Below, in pieces: positions 8,525 to 17,048 of a stretch of DNA of 45,154 nucleotides. The notes under the pieces were generated by a model. The model worked only from the letters and a program-made list of their open reading frames with translations, had not been told where the DNA came from and made no database searches. Source of the DNA: Nonomuraea cypriaca. GTDB taxonomy: Bacteria > Actinomycetota > Actinomycetes > Streptosporangiales > Streptosporangiaceae. The stretch covers positions 1 to 45,154 of the forward strand of contig NZ_JADOGI010000068.1 of assembly GCF_015645445.1 (NCBI RefSeq). Direction: 5' to 3'. Positions within the stretch are counted from its first letter, which is position 1. The number at the start of each line of letters is the position of its first letter. The translations under genes and the position numbers were made by a program.

Positions 8525-9346
8525 GTGCGCGAGCTCTCCGGCAAGATCGCCGTCGTGACGGGTGCGGCCAGCGGCATCGGCCGCGCCCTGGCCCTGCGGT
8601 TCGCGGCCGAGGGCATGACCTTGATGCTGGCCGACGTCGACCACGGCGGGCTGGCGGAGACGGCGGCGCTGGCGCGGGAGACCAAGGTGCTCACGCAGAT
8701 CACCGACGTGTCCGACGCCTCGGCCGTCGCCCACCTGGCCAACCGCTGCTTCGGCGAGTTGGGCGCCGTGCACGTGCTCTGCAACAACGCGGGCGTCTTC
8801 CAGGGCGGCCACATGTGGACCCGTACCGAGGAGGACTTCGCCTGGCTGCTCGGCGTGAACCTGTGGGGCGTCCTGCACGGCATCCACGAGTTCGTGCCAC
8901 GCATGATCGAGCAGGACGGCGAGGGCCACGTCGTCAACACGGTGTCCATGGACGGGCTGTTCGCCCCGCCGGGAGCGGGCGGCTACGCGGTCACCAAGCA
9001 CGCCGCGCTGGCCGCCTCCCAGGCGCTCGCCCACGACCTGGCCGCCGCCGGGTCGAAGCTGCGGGTGACCGCGCTCTGCCCTGGCCCGGTCAGGACCCGC
9101 ATCGGTGACTCGTCCCGGTTGCGCCCGCCCAGCCTGGTCACCACGCCGACGCAGGACGAGGTGGACGCGCTGGAGGCGGTCGGAAGGTCGGTCGCGGACG
9201 GCATCGAGCCCGCCGAGGTCGCCGACCTGGCGGTGGCGGCCATCCGCGACGAACGGTTCCTGGTGCTGACCGATCCTCAGTACGCCGCCCGGCTGCGCCT
9301 GCGTACCGAGACCCTGCTGACCGGAAACCTGCCGCCTCACCAGTGA
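8525..9346 (+). CDS. Short-chain dehydrogenase/reductase (SDR)
   Basis: 273 residues. GTG 8525 is chosen because GGGAGG (8511-8516) lies 8 bases upstream. NAD(P)-binding TGAASGIG follows a short N-terminal strand. NNAG, catalytic Ser in NTVSMDG and YAVTK (Tyr/Lys) complete the classical SDR set, and the CPGPVRT loop follows. It probably oxidises or reduces an alcohol/ketone; the substrate is unknown. Its last 10 bases overlap the 3' end of the convergent membrane-protein gene. Confidence 0.88.
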   Translation: MRELSGKIAVVTGAASGIGRALALRFAAEGMTLMLADVDHGGLAETAALARETKVLTQITDVSDASAVAHLANRCFGELGAVHVLCNNAGVFQGGHMWTRTEEDFAWLLGVNLWGVLHGIHEFVPRMIEQDGEGHVVNTVSMDGLFAPPGAGGYAVTKHAALAASQALAHDLAAAGSKLRVTALCPGPVRTRIGDSSRLRPPSLVTTPTQDEVDALEAVGRSVADGIEPAEVADLAVAAIRDERFLVLTDPQYAARLRLRTETLLTGNLPPHQ

Positions 9347-10239
9347 CGTTCGCGGGCGAGCACCCGTACGACCGCGCCGCGCCGCACGTCCACCAGCAGC
9401 CGGACGGTGTCGCCAGGGAGTATGTCCTGGTAGACGCCCTGCTTGATCAGGTAAGCCGTGGCCGGCCCGGAGCCGCCGTCGTGAAGGGCGAGCAGCCAGA
9501 TCCGCGTCCCCTCCTCGTCGCGGGAGATCCACCGTTTGACGACGTGACCGGCGACCTCCTGGCGTCTGGGTCCGTGCGTGACGCGTGGCGCGCGCTCGAT
9601 CTGCACACCGTGCCAGCCGCTGCCCGTGAAGATCCACTCTCGCCCCGGATCGGCCGGCACGGGGCCGGGCCCGGCCAGCTCCCGGCCTGGCGCGGTCGGC
9701 ACGAAGCCACGTCCGTACCTGAGCAGTCCCACCCCCGCCAGGAACGCCGCCATCGTCCCGAACGTCCCCGGCCACGACACGCCGGCCTCTTTGACGGTGA
9801 GGAACCAGGGGACGACGAGCGCGGCGACCAGGAGCACCGGCACGATCATGGTGGGCCAGCGCCACCGCGCCAGGCCCAGGTCGATGGCGCACAGCCGGAC
9901 AAGGGGGATGAAGCTCCTGTCCAGCTCGGAGCCTTCTGGCATGAGCGCGATCACCGGCGCGCGCGGCGCGCCCGCCAGCCGGGCGGCCACCCGGTCGAGG
10001 ACCCAGCGCTCGTACGGCAGGAGCGGCTCAGCGCGGGGCGCGGCCGGCGAGACGCGGTCGCCGTCGATCGTCAGCCAGTCGCGCCGAGCCAGGTCGAACA
10101 GCGTGGCATGGAACACCTCCTCCACCCGCATCCCGCGTAAGAGCTCCACGACGGGCGCCGGTGCCGGATGCGCGGGCGCCGCCGGCGAACGCTCACGGCC
10201 GGACAGTTTGAACGCGGTGGCCAGCGCGGCGACCCACAC
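9337..10239 (-). CDS. Membrane protein of unknown function
   Basis: About 300 residues from GTG 10239; no clear ribosome-binding site decides the start. Residues 35-110 form a soluble segment (VEEVFHATLFDLARRDWLTIDGD, reminiscent of a small winged-helix-like region). Two hydrophobic helices follow (TMIVPVLLVAALVVPWFL and TFGTMAAFLAGVGLL), then a C-terminal beta-rich soluble domain. The layout resembles bacterial membrane proteins with cytosolic DUF2207/TIGR04222-like organisation, but I cannot assign a family. It is divergent from guaA and convergent with the SDR. Confidence 0.6.
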   Translation of the reverse strand: MWVAALATAFKLSGRERSPAAPAHPAPAPVVELLRGMRVEEVFHATLFDLARRDWLTIDGDRVSPAAPRAEPLLPYERWVLDRVAARLAGAPRAPVIALMPEGSELDRSFIPLVRLCAIDLGLARWRWPTMIVPVLLVAALVVPWFLTVKEAGVSWPGTFGTMAAFLAGVGLLRYGRGFVPTAPGRELAGPGPVPADPGREWIFTGSGWHGVQIERAPRVTHGPRRQEVAGHVVKRWISRDEEGTRIWLLALHDGGSGPATAYLIKQGVYQDILPGDTVRLLVDVRRGAVVRVLARERHW

Positions 10240-10369
10240 AGCTCATGCGGCCGCCGGCCAGACAAGATCCATCGTTATGTGGTAGCACGAGTGCCGCTGC
10301 CAGGCCAGGTGTAATGCACAAGGCCGATAGACTGTGATTACCGCATCTCGCCTTTTGGGGGTTCTCACG

Positions 10370-11917
10370 GTGTCTGAATTCGACACGGTTCTGGTGGTCG
10401 ACTTCGGCGCGCAGTACGCGCAGCTCATCGCCAGGCGGGTGCGCGAGTGCCACGTCTACTCCGAGATCGTCCCCTCGTCCATGCCGGTCGAGGAGATGAT
10501 GGCGAAGCAGCCCAAGGCGATCATCCTGTCCGGCGGCCCCTCCTCCGTCTACGCCGAGGGCGCGCCGCCGGTGCCGCACGGGTTGTTCACGACGGGTGTG
10601 CCCACGTTCGGCATCTGCTACGGCTTCCAGGCCATGGCGCAGGCGCTGGGCGGCGAGGTGGCCCGCACGGGCATCGCCGAATACGGCGGCACCCCGCTGG
10701 AGGTGCTCGACGAGGGCGTCATCTTCGCCGGCCTGCCGGCCAGCCAGACCGTCTGGATGTCCCACGGCGACAGCGTCTCGGCCGCCCCGGCCGGCTTCGC
10801 GGTGACCGCCTCGACCCGCGAGACCCCGGTCGCCGCCTTCGAGCACGTCGAGCGCGGCCTCTACGGCGTGCAGTTCCACCCCGAGGTGCTCCACTCCGAG
10901 CACGGCCAGATGGTGCTCAAGCACTTCCTCGACGCGGCCGGCTGCCGCCCCTCGTGGACCATGCTCAACATCGTCGACGAATCCGTCGCGGCCGTGCGTC
11001 GCCAGGTCGGCGACGGCCGCGCCATCTGCGCGCTGTCCGGCGGCGTCGACTCCGCGGTGGCCGCCGCTCTCGTCCAGCGTGCCATCGGCGACCGGCTGAC
11101 CTGCGTGTTCGTCGATCATGGCCTGCTGCGCAAGGGCGAGGCCGAGCAGGTCGAGCGCGACTTCGTGGCCGCCACGGGTGTGAAGCTGCGCGTGGTCGAT
11201 GCCGCCGAGCGGTTCATCAAGGCCCTCGACGGCGTCACCGACCCGGAGGAGAAGCGCAAGATCATCGGGCGCGAGTTCATCCGTGTCTTCGAGGACGAGC
11301 AGCGCGCCATCCTGGCCGACGGCCCGGTGGAGTTCCTGGTCCAGGGCACTCTCTACCCCGACGTGGTCGAGTCCGGCGGCGGCACAGGCACCGCCAACAT
11401 CAAGTCACACCACAACGTCGGCGGCCTGCCGGAGGACCTGCGGTTCACGCTGGTGGAGCCGCTGCGCACGCTCTTCAAGGACGAGGTGCGGCGCGCGGGC
11501 GAGGAGCTCGGCCTGCCGTCCGCCATGGTGTGGCGGCAGCCGTTCCCCGGTCCCGGCCTCGGCATCCGCATCGTCGGCGAGGTCACCCGCGAGCGCCTGG
11601 CCATCCTGCGGGAGGCCGACGCGATCGCCCGCGAGGAGCTGTCCAGGGCCGGCCTCGACCGGCAGATCTGGCAGTGCCCGGTGGTGCTGCTGGCCGACGT
11701 GCGGTCGGTGGGAGTGCAGGGCGACGGGCGGACGTACGGTCATCCGGTGGTGCTGCGGCCGGTGACGTCCGAGGACGCGATGACGGCCGACTGGGCGCGG
11801 GTGCCGTTCGACGTGCTGTCGCGCATCTCCACCCGGATCACCAACGAGGTCCGCGAGATCAACCGCGTCGTGCTCGACGTGACGAGCAAGCCTCCCGGCA
11901 CCATCGAGTGGGAGTGA
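10370..11917 (+). CDS. guaA: GMP synthase (glutamine-hydrolysing)
   Basis: 515 residues from GTG 10370, the usual length. The N-terminal class I glutamine amidotransferase has catalytic Cys83 (FGICYGFQ) and the His/Glu pair in VQFHPEVLHSE. The central ATP pyrophosphatase has the PP-loop SGGVDSAVAAAL, and the C-terminal dimerisation domain ends in the invariant KPPGTIEWE. It converts XMP to GMP with ATP and glutamine, the last step of guanine nucleotide synthesis. It stands alone here, with membrane and methyltransferase genes as neighbours. Confidence 0.98.
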   Translation: MSEFDTVLVVDFGAQYAQLIARRVRECHVYSEIVPSSMPVEEMMAKQPKAIILSGGPSSVYAEGAPPVPHGLFTTGVPTFGICYGFQAMAQALGGEVARTGIAEYGGTPLEVLDEGVIFAGLPASQTVWMSHGDSVSAAPAGFAVTASTRETPVAAFEHVERGLYGVQFHPEVLHSEHGQMVLKHFLDAAGCRPSWTMLNIVDESVAAVRRQVGDGRAICALSGGVDSAVAAALVQRAIGDRLTCVFVDHGLLRKGEAEQVERDFVAATGVKLRVVDAAERFIKALDGVTDPEEKRKIIGREFIRVFEDEQRAILADGPVEFLVQGTLYPDVVESGGGTGTANIKSHHNVGGLPEDLRFTLVEPLRTLFKDEVRRAGEELGLPSAMVWRQPFPGPGLGIRIVGEVTRERLAILREADAIAREELSRAGLDRQIWQCPVVLLADVRSVGVQGDGRTYGHPVVLRPVTSEDAMTADWARVPFDVLSRISTRITNEVREINRVVLDVTSKPPGTIEWE

Positions 11918-12101
11918 CCTGGTTCCTTCAAGAATTTTTGAGTTCGGCGTGCGCGCGACGCATCAAACTCAAACACCCTGTGCCTGAGATCCTCAATCAG
12001 GAGGTCGCGCCGCTGTGGGGGCTTGCCGGCTTGCCGTGTCGGGCCACGGCCTTCCCCGGAATCGTTTGACGACGAGGGGGTTGCGTTGTCAGGCTGTTTT
12101 G

Positions 12102-12893
12102 ATGAAAGACCGGAGCCGAACTCAAGGTTTCTGGGAAGACCGCCTGCGTGACGACTGGACCGTGAGCGGGGTCGGATACAAGACGCTGGGACGGGCCTTC
12201 AACCTGTGGATGTACCGCGTGCGATCCGAGGTCTTCAACCGCGAGGCCGCCACGCTCGCGCTGGACCCGGCCACCGCACGCGTCCTCGACGTCGGCTCCG
12301 GCACCGGCTTCTACGTCCGCCACTGGCAGCTGCGCGGCATCAACTCCGTCGTCGGCTGCGACCTCACGCAGGCGGCCGTGGACCGGCTCCGTGAGCGCTT
12401 CCCCAGCGTGACCTTCCACCGCCTCGACATCGCCGAGCCCGGGGAGGTCCTGGAGCCGGAGTCGTTCGAGGCGGTCTCGGCCATGGACATGCTCTTCCAC
12501 ATCACCGACGACACGCGCTACAAGGCCGCCTTGCGCTCCATCCAGCAGGCGCTGAAGCCGGGCGGTTACTTCGTACTGTCGGAGAACTTCCTGCACCGGC
12601 CCGAGCAGCGCGGCGACCACCAGGCCAACCACACGCTCCCCTGGATCGCCGCGGCCCTGGAGGAGGCCGGGTTCGAGGTGATGCGACGTGTCCCTATGCT
12701 CGTGCTCATGAACGCCCAGGTCGATGCGAACCCGGTGTGGCGCAAGCTCTGGGGCGGCCTCCTGCGCGCCGTCACCCTGACCGAGCAGACCGGCGGCGTG
12801 GCCGGGGCGCTGCTGTTCCCGCTGGAACGCCGACTCGTCCGCTGGCTCCGCGAGAGCCCCACCACCGAGATGATGATCTGCCGCCGCCGCTGA
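12102..12893 (+). CDS. Class I SAM-dependent methyltransferase
   Basis: 263 residues from ATG 12102. Motif I VLDVGSGTGFYVRHW binds SAM, followed by VVGCDLTQAAVDRL (acidic ribose-binding position) and VSAMDMLFHITDD. KPGGYFVLSENFL is motif III-like. The C-terminus (PWIAAALEEAGFEVMRRVPM) is typical of small-molecule methyltransferases. The substrate is unknown. It is separated from guaA by 184 bases in which I see no gene. Confidence 0.88.
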   Translation: MKDRSRTQGFWEDRLRDDWTVSGVGYKTLGRAFNLWMYRVRSEVFNREAATLALDPATARVLDVGSGTGFYVRHWQLRGINSVVGCDLTQAAVDRLRERFPSVTFHRLDIAEPGEVLEPESFEAVSAMDMLFHITDDTRYKAALRSIQQALKPGGYFVLSENFLHRPEQRGDHQANHTLPWIAAALEEAGFEVMRRVPMLVLMNAQVDANPVWRKLWGGLLRAVTLTEQTGGVAGALLFPLERRLVRWLRESPTTEMMICRRR

Positions 12894-12954
12894 ACCGCGC
12901 CGCCCCCTCTGCGGCTTTCCATCGGCTGCCCCTTGGTCGTCGGCGCTTACGCGT

Positions 12955-13011
12955 GGCGGCGGTGGAGCGGCGTCCCGTTCGACCGCACAGGACCGATCGA
13001 GGTGCCCGGCG
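12955..13011 (+). pseudogene. 57-bp fragment of a GNAT gene like that at 6128-6880
   Basis: These 57 bases match the reverse complement of 6214-6270 with only two mismatches, and encode WSGVPFDRTGPIEVPG in the frame of the intact acetyltransferase. Weak similarity may extend leftwards (VVGAYAWRRW versus VIAGTLEEWQRW). No start or catalytic part is present, so it is a remnant of a paralogous gene or a copied piece. Confidence 0.75.
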
Positions 13012-13160
13012 AACGTGCATCTCTACATCACCGGTCTGCGGCAGGGGTCGTCATGACCGCCACCAGGCGATCCACGTTCGCTTTCGTGGTGCCGTCATCA
13101 TCCGCTCGGCGGGAGACTTTGGAGGAGGGACCCCGACCGGTGAGTGGACGGAGCTGAGCC

Positions 13161-13367
13161 ATGCACGCTGAGAAAGCCGTATCAGAGCAGTCATCACGGC
13201 TGGAGCAGGCGTTACTGGCGTGCGGGGTGGCCGGGCCGGCGCTGTTCGTCGCCGTGTTCCTGGTGACGAGCGCGGTGCATCCGGCGGGCTATGAACCGCT
13301 TCGTCATACGGTGAGCGGTTTCGCGCTTGGGCCGTACGGCTGGGTGCAGAACGCGAGTTTCCTCACT
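13161..13367 (+). pseudogene. N-terminal fragment of a DUF998-type membrane protein
   Basis: ATG 13161 opens about 69 residues with a first membrane helix (ACGVAGPALFVAVFLVTSA) and PLRHTVSGFALGPYGWVQNASF, a DUF998 family N-terminus (family proteins are about 200 residues). Similarity stops at about 13367, and the frame continues as Arg-rich nonsense into the repeat array and ATPase gene. The rest of the gene is missing in this window. Confidence 0.65.
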
Positions 13368-13450
13368 GTGAGGTGGGACCGCCGAATTCCCCGGCGGCGC
13401 CGTACGCGGACAGCCGCACTGGGGCCACTGGTAGGAACCCAGCGTCAAAG

Positions 13451-13588
13451 TTCGGCAGATCGACGGGTAGAGCTTCGGCAGATTCACGGGCAACCGTTCG
13501 GCAGATTCACGGGCAACCGTTCGGCAGATTCACGGGCAACCGTTCGGCAGATTCACGGGCAACCTATCGGCAGATCGACGGCGTGCGC
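13451..13588 (+). repeat. Six tandem 23-bp repeats upstream of the ATPase gene
   Basis: Units start at 13451, 13474, 13497, 13520, 13543 and 13566, each opening with TTCGGCAGAT (last unit ATCGGCAGAT). The middle four are almost identical and continue TCACGGGCAACC. The first and last diverge after the opening decamer, reading CGACGG instead. There are no spacers, so this is not CRISPR. The array ends 12 bases before the ATPase start codon and so covers the expected core promoter. Confidence 0.9.
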
Positions 13589-13600
13589 TAGGATGACGTC

Positions 13601-14851
13601 GTGCGGGAAGCCATCAAATACCTCTCCCGACGTGCGGCTTCGCTGGTCTACGAGGCGCTTGAGGACACGCGGGTCGTCGTCATCAACGGTGCGCGCCAGG
13701 TGGGCAAGAGCACCCTTGCCGAGAGGGTGTTGCGCCAAGCCCCCAACGGAGTCGCGCGCTTCCTCGACGACCCCCTCACACGGGCGGCAGCGCAGGAGGA
13801 TCCGATCCGCTTCGTCGATCACGAGGGCCTCATGCTCATCGATGAGGTCCAGCGCGTTCCTGATCTCTGGCTGGCGATCAAGAACGTTGTCGACCGCGAT
13901 CCGCGCCCTGGCCGCTTCCTGCTCACCGGTTCCGCGCGACTGCTCGCCCTGCGCAGTCTCCCCGATGCGTTGCCGGGCAGGTCCGAGACCATCGAACTGT
14001 GGCCGCTCTCCCAGGGCGAGATCGAGGGCCACGAGGACGGATTCGTCGATGCGGCGTTCCGCGTGGGCGCGGATCTCCGCGCGGAAGCGCTCGGGCTGAG
14101 GCGTAGGAACTATGTGGCACTGGCCGCTCGGGGCGGCTATCCAGAGGCGGTCAAGCGGACCAACCCTCGCAGGCGCGAGCGCTTCTTCGAGGGCTACATC
14201 GGGGATTTGATCGCCCGCGACGTGAAACAGGTCGCCGACATCGAGCGCGCGGCCGACATGCGCAGGCTCATCTCCTTGCTCGCCGCGCAGATCGGAGGCC
14301 TGCTCAACGTGAGCCGTCTCGCCGGCGAACTCGCGCTTCCGGCCTCGACCGTACGCGGCTACATCGAGATCCTCGAGACGATTTTCCTGGTCAAGCTCAT
14401 CCCCGCGTGGTCGTCGAACGCCACGACACGTGCCGTGGCGACCCCCAAGGTCATCTTCGTCGACTCCGGGCTGGCCGCGTACCTTACCAGCGGGAACAAC
14501 AGCGACAGCCTGGTCGGCGGCCTGCTGGAGAACTTCGTGCTCAGCGAGATCGCCAAGCAGCTGACCTGGGCCACGACCTCGGCCCGCATCTATCACTACC
14601 GAGACCGCGATCAATACGAGGTGGACGCGGTCCTGGAGAACAACGCGGGCGAGATCATCGGCATCGAGGTCAAGGCCGCGGAAACCGTCCGTCCTGATGA
14701 CTTCCGCGGGCTGAGGCTCCTTCAGAGGCGTCTCGGGGACCGTATGCGGGCCGGGTTCGTGCTCTACTGCGGCCCCGAGTCGCTGAGCTTCGGCGAGGGC
14801 CTCACCTGCCTGCCCGTCTCCGCGCTGTGGACGACCAGAGCCGAATCCTGA
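13601..14851 (+). CDS. AAA ATPase with DUF4143 domain
   Basis: 416 residues from GTG 13601, with AGGA at 13590-13593. The N-terminal AAA_14 domain has Walker A GARQVGKST and Walker B LMLIDEVQ, then the sensor segment FLLTGSARLL. The C-terminal DUF4143 part begins about residue 200 (RDVKQVADIE, a winged-helix-like segment LAGELALPASTVRGYIEIL). It ends in a PD-(D/E)xK-like core (YEVDAVLE...GIEVKA). The family is widespread and poorly characterised; a nucleic-acid role is often proposed. It is preceded immediately by the 23-bp repeat array and has no operon partner. Confidence 0.9.
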   Translation: MREAIKYLSRRAASLVYEALEDTRVVVINGARQVGKSTLAERVLRQAPNGVARFLDDPLTRAAAQEDPIRFVDHEGLMLIDEVQRVPDLWLAIKNVVDRDPRPGRFLLTGSARLLALRSLPDALPGRSETIELWPLSQGEIEGHEDGFVDAAFRVGADLRAEALGLRRRNYVALAARGGYPEAVKRTNPRRRERFFEGYIGDLIARDVKQVADIERAADMRRLISLLAAQIGGLLNVSRLAGELALPASTVRGYIEILETIFLVKLIPAWSSNATTRAVATPKVIFVDSGLAAYLTSGNNSDSLVGGLLENFVLSEIAKQLTWATTSARIYHYRDRDQYEVDAVLENNAGEIIGIEVKAAETVRPDDFRGLRLLQRRLGDRMRAGFVLYCGPESLSFGEGLTCLPVSALWTTRAES

Positions 14852-15051
14852 CCCCTCTGCGGCCCGATGCGCGGAACGCGGGCTCGCCACCGTACGCATC
14901 ATCGAAATGATCGCCGGCGACGCCACCACCACCAGGCAGTGGATACTTCTCGCGCCCGAGATCGCCGCCGTGATCGTCGGCGCGGTCATGGTTGTCCCCC
15001 GGCTTCCCGAGCTGAGGTCCCCAGGGCTCGACGAGCGCTGGAGCGGGCACG

Positions 15052-15708
15052 CTAGCTGGCGTTGTGTGGATCCCGCCGCGGCGCGACAAGCTTGGCCAGG
15101 CCCGCGCGGGCGAAGTCGAGCACGCGGTCGACCAGGGGAAGGAGCTCCTCGCTAGCGGTGTCGCGGTGGCGGACCTCGTGAGTCATGTACAGCTCGCGCA
15201 GACCGCCCACCACGGTGTACGCGGTCAGGCGCGGAGCCAGCGCCTCGGGCGGCAGGCCCACGTCCTTGCCGATGGCGGCGGCGATCAGGCGTTCCAGCTC
15301 GTAGTAGCCGGCGCGGGCGCGGCCGCGGAGGTCCTCGTCCTCGGCTATCAGGGTGGCGCGTTTGACGCGGAGGGACCAGGTCTCGCCCGGCCTGCCGCCC
15401 TGGTCGGCGTCGCGTTCGTCGAGGGCGTGCATCGTGTCGCGCATCCACTCGGCGAAGGCATCGAGGGCGGTGCCCGGCCGGGCGTCGAGGCGGGCGGCCA
15501 GTGACTCAACGGCGAACGGGTCGTCGGCGAACAGCAGGTCTTCCTTGGTGGGGAAGTGCAGCGTGACGGTCCGCGTCGCGACGTCCGCGTGTTCGGCGAT
15601 CGCCGCGATGGTCGTGTTGCGGTAGCCGTGCGACGTGAACAGCTCCAGTGCCGAGGTCTGGATCCGTTCGCGGGTCTGCCGCTTCTTCCGTTCTCGCCGG
15701 CCTTCCAT
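15052..15708 (-). CDS. TetR family transcriptional regulator
   Basis: 218 residues. The N-terminal HTH (residues about 10-55: TRERIQTSALELFTSHGY, TTIAAIAEHADVATRTVTLHF, TKEDLLF) is typical TetR. The C-terminal ligand domain is helical, with a conserved WSLRVKRA segment seen in TetR_C actinobacterial repressors. It is divergent from an SDR gene with an 83-bp shared region holding two dyads, so it probably represses itself and the SDR. The 200 bases between it and the ATPase stop hold no gene I can support, only a hydrophobic segment near 14907-15000. Confidence 0.9.
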   Translation of the reverse strand: MEGRRERKKRQTRERIQTSALELFTSHGYRNTTIAAIAEHADVATRTVTLHFPTKEDLLFADDPFAVESLAARLDARPGTALDAFAEWMRDTMHALDERDADQGGRPGETWSLRVKRATLIAEDEDLRGRARAGYYELERLIAAAIGKDVGLPPEALAPRLTAYTVVGGLRELYMTHEVRHRDTASEELLPLVDRVLDFARAGLAKLVAPRRDPHNAS

Positions 15709-15724
15709 GCGGCAACGATACCAC

Positions 15725-15753
15725 GCATGAAATAAATGCAGTCTATGCTACTG
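15725..15753. promoter_or_regulatory. Two adjacent dyads, probable TetR operator
   Basis: GCAT-N7-ATGC (15725-15739) and CAGT-N7-ACTG (15739-15753) share one base and have identical 15-bp geometry. They lie in the A+T-richer gap between the divergent tetR and SDR genes. Two like-spaced palindromes in this position fit a TetR dimer-of-dimers site. Confidence 0.5.
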
Positions 15754-15791
15754 TTATGACGAAAGGTATTGACTTAGGAGAGGTGAGGACG

Positions 15792-16595
15792 TTGTCCAAG
15801 ACGTGGTTCATCACCGGCACGTCGAAGGGATTCGGCCGCGAGTGGGCGGAGGCCGCCCTCGAGCGGGGCGACCGGGTCGCCGCCACCGCACGAGACCTCG
15901 ACCACCTGCGTCCCCTCGCCGAGAAGTACGGCGACGCCGTGCTTCCTCTGCGGCTCGACATCACCGACCGCGAGGCCGTGTTCGCCGCCGTGCGGCAGGC
16001 GGCCGAGCACTTCGGCGCACTGGACGTGGTGGTCAACAACGCGGGCTACGGACACTTCGGCATGGTCGAGGAGTTGACCGAGACCGAGATCCGCGCCGAG
16101 ATGGAAACCAACTTCTTCGGCACGCTGTGGGTGACGCAGGCGGTCCTGCCCGTGCTGCGCGCGCAGGGTCACGGCCGGATCATCCAGGTCACCAGCGAGG
16201 GCGGCGTCCGGGCATACCCCGGCATCGGCGGCTACCACGCGTCGAAGTGGGCGGTGGAGGGGCTGTCGGAGTCGCTCCGCAAGGAGGTCACGCACTTCGG
16301 CATCGACGTGATCTGCCTGGAGCCCGGCCCCTACTCGACCGACTTCGGCAGCGCCAGCGTCCGCACCAGTGCCGAGCACCCGGACTACGCGAAGGTCCGC
16401 GCGGCCACCGAGATCGAGTGGGATCTGGGCGACCCCAAGGCGACGCGCGGGCCGATCCTGGAACTGGCCGACACCGCCGACCCGCCGGCCCGGATCTTCT
16501 TCGGCAAGTCGTTCGAGCCGGTCGCGGCCGAGTACGAGGAACGGCTTGCCACGTGGCGGAAGTGGCAGCCGGTCGCGCTGGCCGCATTCCGTTGA
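15792..16595 (+). CDS. SDR family oxidoreductase
   Basis: 267 residues. TTG 15792 is chosen because AGGAGAGG lies about 8 bases upstream and homologues start at SKTWFITG; an ATG at 15756 is the alternative. The coenzyme motif is TGTSKGFG, followed by NNAG, catalytic Ser (VTSEGG) and YHASK. It belongs to the 'TSKGFG' SDR branch with an extended C-terminus (RIFFGKSFEPVAAEYEERLATW). The substrate is unknown. It is the likely target of the divergent TetR. Confidence 0.88.
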   Translation: MSKTWFITGTSKGFGREWAEAALERGDRVAATARDLDHLRPLAEKYGDAVLPLRLDITDREAVFAAVRQAAEHFGALDVVVNNAGYGHFGMVEELTETEIRAEMETNFFGTLWVTQAVLPVLRAQGHGRIIQVTSEGGVRAYPGIGGYHASKWAVEGLSESLRKEVTHFGIDVICLEPGPYSTDFGSASVRTSAEHPDYAKVRAATEIEWDLGDPKATRGPILELADTADPPARIFFGKSFEPVAAEYEERLATWRKWQPVALAAFR

Positions 16596-16647
16596 CCGTG
16601 CCATGTCCAGGGAGGCCGCGGCTCCGGCGGCTCGTAACCTTGCCCGG

Positions 16648-16941
16648 GTGAGAATCCGCCGCAGAGCCCCCGAGGACCTGGACGCCTGTGTCGAGGCCCT
16701 CGCCACGGTCCACGCCGCCGACCGTTATCCCGCGAACTGGCCGGACGACCCCGGCGCCTGGCCGACGCCGGACGATCCGGCCATGGCGTGGATAGCGGCC
16801 GAGGCGAGTCTGACCACGGAGATCACCCGCCTGTTCGTCTCACCGGTCGCCCGTGGGCGCGGGCTGGCCGGTCGGCTGCTCGACGCCGTGCGGGCCGCCG
16901 TACGCACTCCGCTCAAGCTGGAGGTGTTGCCCAACGGTTGA
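16648..16941 (+). pseudogene. Truncated GNAT paralogue of the gene at 21331
   Basis: 97 residues from GTG 16648, strongly similar at DNA and protein level to the first two thirds of the intact GNAT at 21331-21768, including about 25 bases before the start. About nine residues of the central strand (AVLGHVGL in the intact copy) are lost in frame, giving AAEASLTTEITRL. A stop follows LEVLPNG, removing the C-terminal 45 residues with the YERSGW motif. The acetyl-CoA loop RGRGLAGRLL remains. It is probably non-functional. Confidence 0.75.
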
Positions 16942-16997
16942 CAGGCTCGAAAATCTCCACGCGGCAAGCCGTGCTCAGGAACTGCCCGACAACAGAT

Positions 16998-17031
16998 CCG
17001 AGCCCCGGGCGCGTGCGCTCCCGGAGCTCGG
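16998..17031. terminator. Hairpin between convergent genes
   Basis: CCGAGCCCCGGG and CCCGGAGCTCGG form a 12-bp stem with one mismatch and a 10-nt loop. It lies between the truncated GNAT (+) and the serine hydrolase (-) ends, and may terminate from both sides. Confidence 0.5.
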
Positions 17032-17048
17032 TCGGATGTGGTTTGTGG

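Noticed and set aside
8435..9892. 485-codon minus-strand frame across the SDR and membrane gene
   Set aside because: The composition is Arg/Gly/His-rich and it lies antisense or out of frame to two well-supported genes.
10447..12069. 540-codon plus-strand frame over guaA
   Set aside because: It is the +2 shadow of guaA, with low-complexity Arg-rich translation.
13451..13588. Possible CRISPR array
   Set aside because: The 23-bp units are directly contiguous with no variable spacers, and no cas-like gene is nearby.
13368..14099. Continuation of the DUF998 frame into the ATPase gene
   Set aside because: The frame is open by chance; it reads the repeats and the ATPase out of frame as Arg/Ser-rich sequence.
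14907..15059. Small hydrophobic ORF (WILLAPEIAAVIVGAVMVV)
   Set aside because: There is one plausible helix, but no RBS, and the frame runs into the convergent tetR end. It may be a remnant, but nothing identifies it.
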